From a bacterium BMS3Bbin14 (lineage in GTDB: Bacteria > Desulfobacterota > Desulfobulbia > Desulfobulbales > Desulfobulbaceae): 64,000 nt of DNA. Of this stretch, positions 44,833-53,220 are shown in pieces. The DNA is taken from the NCBI GenBank assembly GCA_002897615.1, contig BDTX01000030.1, positions 1 through 64,000 of the forward strand. The letters run 5' to 3'. Below the pieces are notes generated by a model. It made no database searches, was not told where the DNA came from, and saw only the letters and a program-made list of their open reading frames with translations. Made by a program: the position numbers and the translations under genes. The stretch's first letter is position 1; every line of letters begins with the position of its first letter.

Positions 44833-46540
44833 ACGAACGGCTGGCCTTGCCGAGATCCACGATCCTGACATCGCCCACGTAATCCTTGGCCTTGTACCTG
44901 GTGATCCGGGTCATCTTGCCGGTCAGTTCGGCCATGGTCTTCAGGCTCCGGATAATGGTGGCCAGCTCACCGTGCAGGGGGTCGGTCTCGCTGGTCTCCT
45001 CGATCAGGAGCTGGGCCGTACCCAGGGCCGCGAACATGGGCGTGTTCAATTCGTGGGCTGCAGTCCGGGCCATCTCCACCACCCCGGCCAGTTTCTCCTT
45101 TTCCCGGTGCTCCTCCTGGAGCCGGATATGGGAGGTTATGTCCCTGGTCGTCTGGATGATGTAGTCTATGCCGCAGTCCTGGCCGAAGGCGGTAACCGGC
45201 GAGGCCATCACCTCGAAATACCGCTGTTGGCCGCCTTCCCGGACCTGGCGGACACAGACCGCCTCCTTCCCGGTCGAGATCACCCGGTCCAGCGGGCAGT
45301 CGTCCGGCTCACACAATCGGATTACCTCCCGGCAGGGCCGGCCCACCACCAAGTCTTCATCCCCGCCGTAATGCGCGAGAAACACCTTGTTGACCATGAT
45401 GATCCGGTAATCAGGGTCGATGACCACCAGCTCGGCGTTCAGGCTGTCGATAATGTTCTGGAGAAAGTGTTCGTGCTGCTCCAGTTCGATAACGAGCTTG
45501 CTGATCTTGTCATAGTTGATGGCGTTCCGGATCGCGATCCCGCCCTGCTCGGCCACCGCCATGGCGAAATTGACCGCGGCCGAACTGAATTCACGGTGCT
45601 CTGCGGTCAGCAGCCGCAAAACCCCGATGATCCTCTTTCTGACCACAATCGGCACTGCGAGAATACTGGCCACCCCTTCCCTGCCGGCCTCCTCGCCATA
45701 GGCGATATGGGGATCGGTGGCCGCGTCGTAGATCATCACCGGCTCACCCTGCAGGGCCTGATGGGTGCCGAGCTCATCGTCAATGGAGCCCCGGGCCAGG
45801 TATTCCCGGCTCAGGCCGGAGGCGGCCATCAATTCGAGATGACCCTTCAGCGGATCGAGAAGCCGGATGGTACAGCCCTTTAGGTCCATGACCAGGGGCA
45901 GCCGGGTGACGATCAGGTCGAGAATCTCCTGCAGTTCAGTGGTGGAATTGAGCGCCTTGCCGATCCGGTTCAGGGTTTCGAAATAGCGGAGCTGCCGTTC
46001 CTGGTCCTGGTACATGCGGGCGTTTTCAATCGCAATCCCGCACTGCTCGGCCAGGGCGGCGACAAATTCGATCTCCGGCTCCCGGAAGCGGCGCGGTTTC
46101 TTGGTCAACAGCCGCAGAACGCCGATAATCTTGCCGCGGATGGCAATGGGCAGGGCCAGGATGCTCTTGATTCCTTCCCTTGCCGCCTCGTCCGGATACT
46201 GAATCCTCCGGTCGGTGGCCGCATCGTAGACCGCGGTCGGAGTACCGGACAGGGCCTCGGTAACGCTTTCCTCGGTATCGACCGGTCCCCGGCCGAGGTA
46301 TTCCCCGCTCAACCCGTGGGAGGCAGCCAGAAAAAGCTTTTTCCCCGACGGATCAAGGAGCCGGATAGTGGCGGCATCCACGCCGATGATCGCCGGCACC
46401 TTCTGGACGATCAACCGCAGCACCTCATCCACGTCCAGGGTGACGGTAATGGCCCGGGTCACCTCCTGGAAAAGGGCAAGAAAACCTTGCTCGTTGAAAT
46501 TACCGTGGCGCTCGTCGCTCATCTCATATCTTGCCGTCAT
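44831..46540 (-). CDS. GAF-GAF-PAS protein with a histidine-kinase dimerisation domain but no ATPase domain
   Basis: 569 residues. GAF 1 spans about 20-175, with IGVDAATIRLLDPSGKKLFLAASHGLSGEYLG, and GAF 2 about 200-350, a close repeat with KGCTIRLLDPLKGHLELMAASGLSREYL. A PAS domain follows (QNIIDSLNAELVVIDPDYRIIMVNKVF), with a CEPDDCPLD cysteine pair. The H box reads MARTAAHELNTPMFAALG. The chain then stops about 60 residues later, without any N, G1 or G2 box of a HATPase domain. The ending GDVRIVDLGKAS looks natural to me, so it may not be a truncation. The start overlaps the stop of the phosphatase gene by four bases. It is likely a sensor that works with the phosphatase and PEP-type protein. 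Confidence 0.85.
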   Translation of the reverse strand: MTARYEMSDERHGNFNEQGFLALFQEVTRAITVTLDVDEVLRLIVQKVPAIIGVDAATIRLLDPSGKKLFLAASHGLSGEYLGRGPVDTEESVTEALSGTPTAVYDAATDRRIQYPDEAAREGIKSILALPIAIRGKIIGVLRLLTKKPRRFREPEIEFVAALAEQCGIAIENARMYQDQERQLRYFETLNRIGKALNSTTELQEILDLIVTRLPLVMDLKGCTIRLLDPLKGHLELMAASGLSREYLARGSIDDELGTHQALQGEPVMIYDAATDPHIAYGEEAGREGVASILAVPIVVRKRIIGVLRLLTAEHREFSSAAVNFAMAVAEQGGIAIRNAINYDKISKLVIELEQHEHFLQNIIDSLNAELVVIDPDYRIIMVNKVFLAHYGGDEDLVVGRPCREVIRLCEPDDCPLDRVISTGKEAVCVRQVREGGQQRYFEVMASPVTAFGQDCGIDYIIQTTRDITSHIRLQEEHREKEKLAGVVEMARTAAHELNTPMFAALGTAQLLIEETSETDPLHGELATIIRSLKTMAELTGKMTRITRYKAKDYVGDVRIVDLGKASRS

Positions 46541-47541
46541 CTCCCCTTACAGGTGACGAGGTAATTGAAATAGGACTGAATAAAACGGCCGGAAACCGTG
46601 TCCGGACAGGAGAACAATAACTCCTTTTTTGCCGGAAAGACACCGGAAAGCGCGAAAAAAACATCCCTGGAGATATTTGCCAGGGTCTTATCGACCTCCC
46701 GCCGGTCCACGACCCCGGCCGGCATTCCGTAAAGCCGGCAGCCGATGGGCCGGTATTTTGCCAGCAGGCAGACACCGGCCACACTGAGCGGGCAGAGCGA
46801 CGGCGCCTCCTGCTCACCGGCCCGGGCAACCGCCCGGCTGATGCACTCCTGCCGTGTCCTGCTCGTCAGGCCCCGGTTGAGCCGGTTGGAGAGATACACC
46901 GCCTCGATGAACCGTAAATTGAAATGCCGGCGGCAACAGGAATCATTGTCGACCCCGCAGCGGGACAAAGGAGCACGGCCGGGCGCCGAATCCGCGACCC
47001 TTGCCTCCACCTCCCGGACCAGGGCCTCGTACTCGGCAAAAAAGACCCCCAGATCGATGACGCTCCTGGCTTCCAGGGACGGCTCCCGGATGGTGAGCAC
47101 CCCGGTCTTTCTGCCGTATTTCTTCAACAGCCGCCACTGGGCGTAATTGGTGGGATTGGCCCGGCTGTGTCGCATCTTCTTCTCCACCACCTTGAGGGCG
47201 AGACCGCGGCGGAGCAGGTAGGCGGACACAAAGGTACCGGTCCTGCCGATCCCGTGCCGGCAGTGGACCAGCACCTTTTTCCCCAGGTAGATCGCCTCGT
47301 CAAGCCAGGCCAGGGCTTTTTCCATCTCTTCCATGTCCGGAGCGCACTCGTCCGGGATGGGCAGAAAATAGACCTCGAATCCGGTCTTTTCCTCGATCTC
47401 GTGCAGATCACAGAACTCGCCGCACAGGTTGACAATGGCGTCAATCTCCTGCGCCCTGATCGAATCAAGCTCGGCGTAAGACATCGGCGCGTGCCCCACT
47501 GCCAGGCTTTCCGTAATCCAGGTCAACTCATAGGCCGCCAT
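46537..47541 (-). CDS. Dual-specificity phosphatase fused to a YkgJ-like cysteine-cluster domain
   Basis: 334 residues from the ATG at 47541, with GGGAGTGATA upstream. Residues 1-150 match dual-specificity protein phosphatases: the P-loop reads VHCRHGIGRTGTFVSAYLL, with Cys94 and Arg100, and an acidic DECAPD loop lies 25 residues before. Residues about 195-275 carry a cysteine cluster, CGVDNDSCCRRHFNLRFIEA ... CPLSVAGVCLLAKYRPIGCRLYG, as in YkgJ-type zinc or iron cluster proteins. The combination of a phosphatase and a metal cluster in one chain is unusual. The gene overlaps both neighbours, so a single operon with the PEP-synthase-like and GAF proteins is clear. Confidence 0.82.
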   Translation of the reverse strand: MAAYELTWITESLAVGHAPMSYAELDSIRAQEIDAIVNLCGEFCDLHEIEEKTGFEVYFLPIPDECAPDMEEMEKALAWLDEAIYLGKKVLVHCRHGIGRTGTFVSAYLLRRGLALKVVEKKMRHSRANPTNYAQWRLLKKYGRKTGVLTIREPSLEARSVIDLGVFFAEYEALVREVEARVADSAPGRAPLSRCGVDNDSCCRRHFNLRFIEAVYLSNRLNRGLTSRTRQECISRAVARAGEQEAPSLCPLSVAGVCLLAKYRPIGCRLYGMPAGVVDRREVDKTLANISRDVFFALSGVFPAKKELLFSCPDTVSGRFIQSYFNYLVTCKGR

Positions 47542-50137
47542 TATCACTCCCGTCTCCCGGTTCGCCGGCCGACCGGGAACCAGAGGAAGAAAAGGAATAG
47601 CGGCCCGCAAAAAAATCAGCCACAAAACCGGCGACCGGGTCACTGTCCCTTAAGACCATGTCAAGCAGGCGGGTAGCGCCCAGCAACCGGCCGAGCATAT
47701 CAAGGGTTTTCTCCATCTCCGGCACGTCAAGACCGCTGACCCGCGCGTCGAGCAGATCACCCCGGACCTGCACCGCAAAGCCAAGCCGGCCGAGGACCTC
47801 GGCCAGAAAGGTAATCCGGGCCGAACGGCCGGAAAAATCACCGCCGCCGCCCGCAAAGCGCAAGGCGATATAATTGACCGCGTTCCGGGGACCGCAGAGC
47901 GCATCCACAACGGCGAAATGGTAGCCGAAGCGCATATTCAGATTAAAATAATCCTCCGAGACAACCGCGTAGGTGGCGAGCGCGGCTGACTCCCTGGGCG
48001 CCACCCCGCCTGCGATTGCCACCGTATCAAAGGTCTTCCAGTCGAAATGACCGTGACCGGCCCAGTCAATATCCGGATGGGCAAGCCCCTGCCACAGGGC
48101 CCTGAAGGGCCGGGAACGGATATCGTCAACCGAAATCTCCGGCCCGGGGCCCGCCGATTCAAGGAGGCCGCCCCCCACGTCCAGGATATGGACGGTTAGC
48201 GGCAGATCGCTGACCAGCCGCCTGCTGCCCCGGCCCGTGGACCGGCGGTCGCCGATGGAAAACATCTCGCTCATGGCCTTTTCGTGGGTGAAGCGGATCA
48301 GGTCATGAAGAGAGCGGCAACTCTCCGGCACAAAGGAGGGAGACTGGGGATCGACCAGGGCCAACGGCGAGATGAAGTCTATTATATACTTTAGTTTACG
48401 GAGATATGGACTGTCGGCAAACCGGGCCGGCTTTCCTTTCGTCCCTGCCGGCCGGGGCACGGAGGCCTCTTCGTGGACCTTGAGGTGATCAACGTCGACC
48501 GTCACCAGCTGGCCGTGGGCCAGGCGGCTGGTCGCCTCCCCGGTATTGACCAGCACCGGCACCCCGAACTCGCGGGCCACGGAAGCAAAATGACCGGCCA
48601 CGCTCCCCCGGTCCGCGACCACCGCCTCAAGCCGGTCCATAATCATGACCAGGGCCGGCGGGGTATCCCGGCAGACCAGGACCGCCCCGGCCGGAACGGC
48701 GTCAGGCCCGCTGCCGGGCGGAATCAGGAATACCCGGCCCGAGCCGATGCCGGGTGCGGCCCGCTCACCACCGGCCAGGAGCACAGGCCCGCTGATTTCA
48801 GGCTCCTCCGCCCGGCCCTCACCCCGGTCCCGCCTATCCGCAGCCAAGGCAAGAGGCCGCGCCTGGAGCAGCAACATCCGGCCCTGCCGGTCCAGGCACC
48901 ACTCGATATCAAGCGGCCGGCCCCAGAAATCCTCGGCCCGGCGGCACAACCCGGCCAGCGCCAGGGCCTGATGGTCGTCAAGGGAGATCCGATGCCGGTC
49001 AGCGGCCGCAACCTCGGCAAGCTGACCGCGGCCCGGCGGACCGGCAACCATCCTGACCGACTTTGCCGCCACCCGCCGCCGGATAACCGCCGGCGGCTCA
49101 TCTTTTGAACAGCTGATGGCGTCGGCGGCCGACTCACCGCCGACCAGGAGTTCACCCAGCCCCCACAGTGAATGGATGACCAGTACGGAATCATCGTCAT
49201 TCTCCAGGTCAACAGTAGTTACCACGCCACTCGCCACCGCATCAATCATGGGCAGGACCAGGACCGCCATCGGAATTTCCGCGTCCAGCAGCCCGTAGCT
49301 GATCCGGTAAAACAGGGCCCGGGGAGAGTATTTACCGGCCACCACCTCCTGCCAGGCCCGGGCCAGGTCAGCCGGGGCCACATTGAGCATGGTCCGGTAC
49401 TGGCCGGCAAAGGAGATATCACCATCCTCGGCCACCGCGCTGCTCCGGACGGCAAAGCGGGATGCGCCGTTCCCGTTATCTACCAGCATCGAGAGAGAGC
49501 CGGCTATCGCCTCCTCGATGTCGGTCGGCACCCGGGCATTGCGGACGGCAATCACGATCTCATCCGAGACCCGTTCGAGAGCGCCCGGCGCGGCCGGATC
49601 AAGACCGGCTAACCGCCGGTCAATTTCCCCGCGCAGGTTGTTGCACTCCAGGAAATAGTTGCAGGCCGTGGTGGTGACGACAAAACCGGGCGGGACCGGG
49701 AGCCCGAGCCGGTTTTTCAACCGGGCCAGGTTGAAGGCCTTGCCGCCCACCATCCCCTCATCCAGGGAAGAGATCTCCTTGAGCCCGACCACAAAGGGCG
49801 GCGCGAAGTCAAGATCCGGCGGGGCCAGCATGAAACGGATATAAAAATCTATCTTCTTGAAATAGTCGGAAAGGGAAAGATAAGAGCCCGGCGCCATGAC
49901 CTGGAGACAGTCAATCATGGCGCCCACGGTGCCGGCCAGTTCATCATACCGGTGGGCGATGGCGGCGAGATCGAATTTCTGCCGCCGGTAAAAAATCTCT
50001 TCAAGTTCGGCGATCAATTCGTGGGCCCGCCGGTCCTGATCGAGCAGCCGCTTGAAGGCCTCATATTTCTCCCGCAGCACCGTGCCGGGAGAAAAAATCT
50101 GGTAGGTCCAGTGTTTGAAGAGCCTGTTCACAAACAT
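47528..50137 (-). CDS. PEP/pyruvate-binding domain protein, PEP synthase-like without the C-terminal barrel
   Basis: 869 residues from the ATG at 50137, with GGAGTG just upstream. An N-terminal helical region (about 1-110) precedes the ATP-grasp pyruvate-phosphate-dikinase-type domain: MVGGKAFNLARLKNRLGLPVPPGFVVTT, FAVRSSAVAEDGDISFAGQYRTMLNV and EIPMAVLVLPMIDAVASGVVTTVD. A phosphohistidine domain is recognisable with DRGSVAGHFASVAREFGVPVLV. The PEP-binding TIM barrel is not found. Instead there are about 280 residues of unassigned sequence. It may transfer phosphate to an unknown acceptor. It heads the operon with the phosphatase and GAF genes, so a kinase-phosphatase-sensor set is possible. 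Confidence 0.82.
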   Translation of the reverse strand: MFVNRLFKHWTYQIFSPGTVLREKYEAFKRLLDQDRRAHELIAELEEIFYRRQKFDLAAIAHRYDELAGTVGAMIDCLQVMAPGSYLSLSDYFKKIDFYIRFMLAPPDLDFAPPFVVGLKEISSLDEGMVGGKAFNLARLKNRLGLPVPPGFVVTTTACNYFLECNNLRGEIDRRLAGLDPAAPGALERVSDEIVIAVRNARVPTDIEEAIAGSLSMLVDNGNGASRFAVRSSAVAEDGDISFAGQYRTMLNVAPADLARAWQEVVAGKYSPRALFYRISYGLLDAEIPMAVLVLPMIDAVASGVVTTVDLENDDDSVLVIHSLWGLGELLVGGESAADAISCSKDEPPAVIRRRVAAKSVRMVAGPPGRGQLAEVAAADRHRISLDDHQALALAGLCRRAEDFWGRPLDIEWCLDRQGRMLLLQARPLALAADRRDRGEGRAEEPEISGPVLLAGGERAAPGIGSGRVFLIPPGSGPDAVPAGAVLVCRDTPPALVMIMDRLEAVVADRGSVAGHFASVAREFGVPVLVNTGEATSRLAHGQLVTVDVDHLKVHEEASVPRPAGTKGKPARFADSPYLRKLKYIIDFISPLALVDPQSPSFVPESCRSLHDLIRFTHEKAMSEMFSIGDRRSTGRGSRRLVSDLPLTVHILDVGGGLLESAGPGPEISVDDIRSRPFRALWQGLAHPDIDWAGHGHFDWKTFDTVAIAGGVAPRESAALATYAVVSEDYFNLNMRFGYHFAVVDALCGPRNAVNYIALRFAGGGGDFSGRSARITFLAEVLGRLGFAVQVRGDLLDARVSGLDVPEMEKTLDMLGRLLGATRLLDMVLRDSDPVAGFVADFFAGRYSFSSSGSRSAGEPGDGSDNGGL

Positions 50138-50290
50138 CACTCCACTCCCCGATACCTTACGCCCGATAAGGCAGCAAAGGATCACCTCCCCCGCCGTGAC
50201 CTCCCGATCTCGCGCAAGAGAATATAACCTGACACCAAGTTACGAGAATGGCACCACCTTAATTTTCAAAATTACAAACATTACTCTTCA

Positions 50291-50375
50291 CCTGGGTCCG
50301 TGAGCGTTCGTTCGGGAACGGTGCAGATGCAAAACGGCAACTATGCTGATCATCATGGTGTAATATCAACTAGTT
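50291..50375 (+). repeat. MITE-like repeat, partial copy (forward orientation)
   Basis: Starts with CCTGGGTCCGTGAGCGTTCG and follows the family through AACGGTGCAGATGCA to ATATCAACTAGTT. There it is cut off by the start of the next, nearly intact copy, which appears to have inserted into it. Confidence 0.75.
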
Positions 50376-50595
50376 CCTGAATCCGTGAGCGTTCGAGAAC
50401 AGTGCAGATGCAAGGCGGCAACGATGTCGATTATCCTGGTGTGATATCAACGAGTTGCCAACGCAGCAGATGCGCCGTTATCGGGCGCCCCGCAGGGCGG
50501 CGCGGTGAAGACCATAAAATGCATTTATTCAGCATACAATACAATAAATTCCACATATTGCATGGAGCATTACCTCAAGCCGTCACGGATTCAGG
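50376..50595 (+). repeat. MITE-like repeat, intact copy (forward orientation)
   Basis: 220 bp with exact terminal repeats CCTGAATCCGTGA and TCACGGATTCAGG. Internal hairpins are GGCAAC...GTTGCC with GTTGAT-type inner arms, and GCGCC...GGCGC around CCGCAGG. The right end supplies the stop codon of the HD-GYP gene. No target duplication is seen, as expected if it inserted into the older copy on its left and one end was later rearranged. Confidence 0.9.
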
Positions 50596-51859
50596 TTTCA
50601 TTTGCAGGCTGCTTAAACTGTTCCTCGTATAATTCTAAAGCCTTGGCCTGTTCCCCGGCAACATAGGTAAATATATCATGATAATTATCAAGAAGGAGGT
50701 TGACTATTCTGGAATCCAAAAGCCCTTTTTCTGCTTGCTGCTTTAAAATTCTGATAACTTCTTTTTTTGACATCCCCGGCCGATAAGGGCGGTCTTCGGC
50801 AACCGCTGTAAAAATATCGGCGACGGCCATAATCCGTGCTTTGGTATCAAGTTCAGCCGCAACGCAACGAAAAGGATAACCTGAACCATCTAATTTTTCA
50901 TGGTGATATGCCGCCCATTGGGCAATTTGCTTAAGTCCGGCAATCGTATTAATCAATGAATAAGTAAAGTATGTATGTGATTTAATAACTGCAAATTCTT
51001 CCCTGGTCAGCTTGCCCTCTTTTTCAAGAATTTTTTCAGGTATCGCTAATTTGCCGAGATCATGCAAATCACCTGCCACCCCCATAAGTTGTATTTCCGT
51101 ATCAGTAAGGCCGAAGATGCTGGAGATTTTTACCGCACAGGCCGAGACCCCGGTTGAATGTGTCGAGGTGAATTTGGATTTAAAATCGATAATACTTTTA
51201 AAGGTCTTGGCAATAGGAGATATCCCTAAAATATCAATCTCCTTGCTTTTATAAGGACCGGTATGAAGCAAGATGGAATATAATCGTGGCGAAGCCAAAT
51301 CCAGCCAAAACTCCTCGCGCCTGGCGGTTCTCACAAATAGATCAACAATGTCAGGATGAAATGTTTTACCGGATAAGGAAATAATTTTTGCGATAACCTG
51401 ATCATGTTGATGTAAAATATAATGATCTCGATTCACTAAACGCTCAACATAATCAGCCAGTGAAATAATTTGAGAGCCTAAGACATACGACGTATCGATA
51501 GGTTCATGCCAATGGCGCCATTCCCTATGGTGGAACCTGACAAGGTCGGATTTATCGCTTAAGAAAGGAATTTGTTTTAATAAGAAAGCGCCACGCATGC
51601 AGTGCGGGTTAGTATCATCCCTTTCAAATCTAATGAAAGCGAGTTTTTCTTCAACCCTGAAAAATCCAATATCATGCAGTAACGATGCGACAAATATATC
51701 CTCCATCATTTTTTCCGACAACCCGGCGGTTTTTGAAATCTCCCACGCAATAAAGGCTGTACGTTGCTGATGCTGCGCCATCTCCGGGCTCGCCAAATCC
51801 ATCGCATCAGATAAAGAAAGCAAAAAATTACCTAAATTAACAGATATTCCTCTCTCCAT
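50591..51859 (-). CDS. HD-GYP domain phosphodiesterase-like signalling protein
   Basis: 422 residues. There are two HD-type parts. The first has SLLHDIGFFRVEEKL and RFHHREWRHW. The second is the HD-GYP domain proper: GDLHDLGKLAIPEKILEKEGKLTREEFAVIKSHTYFTY, then HHEKLDGSGYPFRC with the HHEKxDGxGYP motif, then ARIMAVADIFTAVAEDRPYRPG. Such proteins hydrolyse cyclic di-GMP. No sensory domain is attached and no signal peptide is seen. The gene is clearly richer in AT than its surroundings and lies between repeat copies. Its last codons (NET) and the TGA stop use the first bases of the neighbouring repeat, so its original C-terminus may have been altered. Confidence 0.9.
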   Translation of the reverse strand: MERGISVNLGNFLLSLSDAMDLASPEMAQHQQRTAFIAWEISKTAGLSEKMMEDIFVASLLHDIGFFRVEEKLAFIRFERDDTNPHCMRGAFLLKQIPFLSDKSDLVRFHHREWRHWHEPIDTSYVLGSQIISLADYVERLVNRDHYILHQHDQVIAKIISLSGKTFHPDIVDLFVRTARREEFWLDLASPRLYSILLHTGPYKSKEIDILGISPIAKTFKSIIDFKSKFTSTHSTGVSACAVKISSIFGLTDTEIQLMGVAGDLHDLGKLAIPEKILEKEGKLTREEFAVIKSHTYFTYSLINTIAGLKQIAQWAAYHHEKLDGSGYPFRCVAAELDTKARIMAVADIFTAVAEDRPYRPGMSKKEVIRILKQQAEKGLLDSRIVNLLLDNYHDIFTYVAGEQAKALELYEEQFKQPANET

Positions 51860-51887
51860 TATTTACACCTCTAATTAGTTTTTGAAT

Positions 51888-51991
51888 CCTGTGTCCGTGA
51901 GCGTTCGGGAACGGTGCAGATGTAAAGCGGCAACGATGTTGATTATCATGGTGTGGTATCAATGAGCTACCAACGCAGCAGATGCGCCGTT
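51888..51991 (+). repeat. MITE-like repeat, left half (forward orientation)
   Basis: CCTGTGTCCGTGAGCG at the end, then the family sequence through GATGTTGATTATCATGGTGTGG to CAGATGCGCCGTT, where it is replaced by the structured element described next. Confidence 0.75.
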
Positions 51992-52130
51992 CGTAAGCCG
52001 CCACAGGCACCCCATCTTCACGCGGTCACTCCCGCCCGCATAGAGGGACTACCGGAGTCTCCCTTCGGTCGCTTACCTGCGAACGGCAGCGACTACGTAA
52101 ATCTGTGGCACCTGTGACGGCTTACAGGTT
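51992..52130. repeat. Highly structured non-coding element nested in a repeat copy
   Basis: Inverted arms GTAAGCCGCCACAGG (51993-52007) and CCTGTGACGGCTTAC (52111-52125) match with one mismatch. A second, competing set pairs GCCGTTCG (51986-51993) with CGAACGGC (52080-52087), and GTAAGC with GCTTAC. A short hairpin (GGGACT...AGTCTCCC, around 52044-52063) and one at 52110-52129 (ACCTGT/ACAGGT) add to it. There is no gene. It interrupts the repeat copy at 51888, so it is younger, and it may be an RNA-encoding or MITE-type element. Confidence 0.5.
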
Positions 52131-52205
52131 GGATGTAAGGAATAGCGCAGAGTTTCACACCCTGTGACCAGTTACCGCCGTTCCCGGCCCTTACCGGATT
52201 TAACT

Positions 52206-52237
52206 CTATCCGTAACGGCTTGAAGCGGCATTCCATA
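52206..52237 (-). repeat. MITE-like repeat, terminal fragment (reverse orientation)
   Basis: ATCCGTAACGGCTTGAAG ... TTCCAT matches the reverse-orientation end of the family at most positions. It marks the right border of the nested structured region. 52238-52440 holds no recognisable gene. Confidence 0.5.
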
Positions 52238-52440
52238 TAAAGAACCGCTGCGATCAGGCACTGCGCATCCATCGGCAATGATGCTGATCCCCCCTGCCGG
52301 AGACGGCCTTCCCATTCCTGCCAGCAGCTAATAATTTACTACACATAATTCGGTTGTTTTGGCAAGACTATTCAGCCATTGCATAGTGTCCGGTTGGTGC
52401 CGATGTGTCCTCGGCGCGTCATCGTCACCCTTGAATTTTT

Positions 52441-52658
52441 CCTGAATCCGTGACGGCTTGAGGTGATGTTCCATGCAATACATGGAATTTATTGCATTAT
52501 ATGACGAATAAATGCATTTTATACTCTTCACCGCGCCGCCCTGCGGGGCGCCCGATAACGGCACATCTGCTGCGTTGGCAACTCCTTGATATCACACCAG
52601 GATAATCAACATCGTTGCCGCCTTGCATCTGTACCGTTCTCGAACGCTCACGGATTCA
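52441..52658 (-). repeat. MITE-like repeat, intact copy (reverse orientation)
   Basis: 218 bp with exact terminal repeats CCTGAATCCGTGA and TCACGGATTCAGG, and all internal segments. Runs of T flank both sides, compatible with a 5-bp duplication of TTTTT but not proof of it. Confidence 0.92.
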
Positions 52659-53110
52659 GGTTTTTTTTTACTCTCTCGGCATTTGAATAATATGATATAC
52701 TAGGTCATAACCTTTCAGAATAAAATCGCCCGGGGTTACCGCCGAAAAAAAGTGTTCACGCATGCGGCGGAGGAAGGAGTGATCAGATCCAAATTCACCG
52801 ATGATGCTGCAGATTAAACTGATGAATATATTGCTTCATAAAGCTGCAACCCGGTAGAGCCAAGATAACTATTCCGCGACACTTCATCTTCCGGCGATCA
52901 GACCTCCGCATATAAACCTACTATGACCGGGAACCGCCGACCGTAACTCCATCGGTCTCGTCCTCGTCGCCGGCATGGTCAGGGGGCACCATGTTTACAT
53001 TTTTTTGTCGTGCCGTCGATTTATATAATCGTGGCCCGCGATCATTCCAGGGAGCCGGCCGCGGAAATCGTCATCTCGCCCGGCAGGGAGAGCGTCGAGA
53101 CAAGTTGAAC
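52659..53110. other. Intergenic region, no gene recognised
   Basis: 450 bp upstream of the histidine phosphatase. There is no convincing frame, but it should hold the promoter of the phosphatase-ackA unit. GC content rises from left to right. Confidence 0.4.
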
Positions 53111-53124
53111 AGGAGGAAACAAAA

Positions 53125-53217
53125 TTGGTTCGTTTTTTATCAGTTTCGGCATCGGAAAAAAATACGCCGGCCGCAGAAAAATGCTTCGAAAAATCGTTTC
53201 GTTCGCTTAACATATAG
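53125..53217 (+). other. 30-codon in-frame leader with strong ribosome site upstream of the phosphatase
   Basis: AGGAGG at 53111-53116 is followed, eight bases later, by a TTG that opens 30 codons (MVRFLSVSASEKNTPAAEK...) and ends in TAG at 53215. The frame is the same as that of the phosphatase, which starts with ATG at 53221. The ATG itself lacks a ribosome site. This may be a leader peptide that allows re-initiation, or an older longer start interrupted by a stop codon. Confidence 0.4.
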
Positions 53218-53220
53218 ATC

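Noticed and set aside
44831-46540. The GAF/PAS gene as truncated by the adjacent repeat remnant
   Set aside because: The ending GDVRIVDLGKAS looks like a natural family end, and the repeat remnant lies outside the conserved part.
52180-52215. A minus-strand peptide with IELNPVRAG, as in RAYT/IS200-like transposases
   Set aside because: No other part of a transposase surrounds it, and half of it is translated from a repeat end. I treat it as chance, though a remnant cannot be ruled out.
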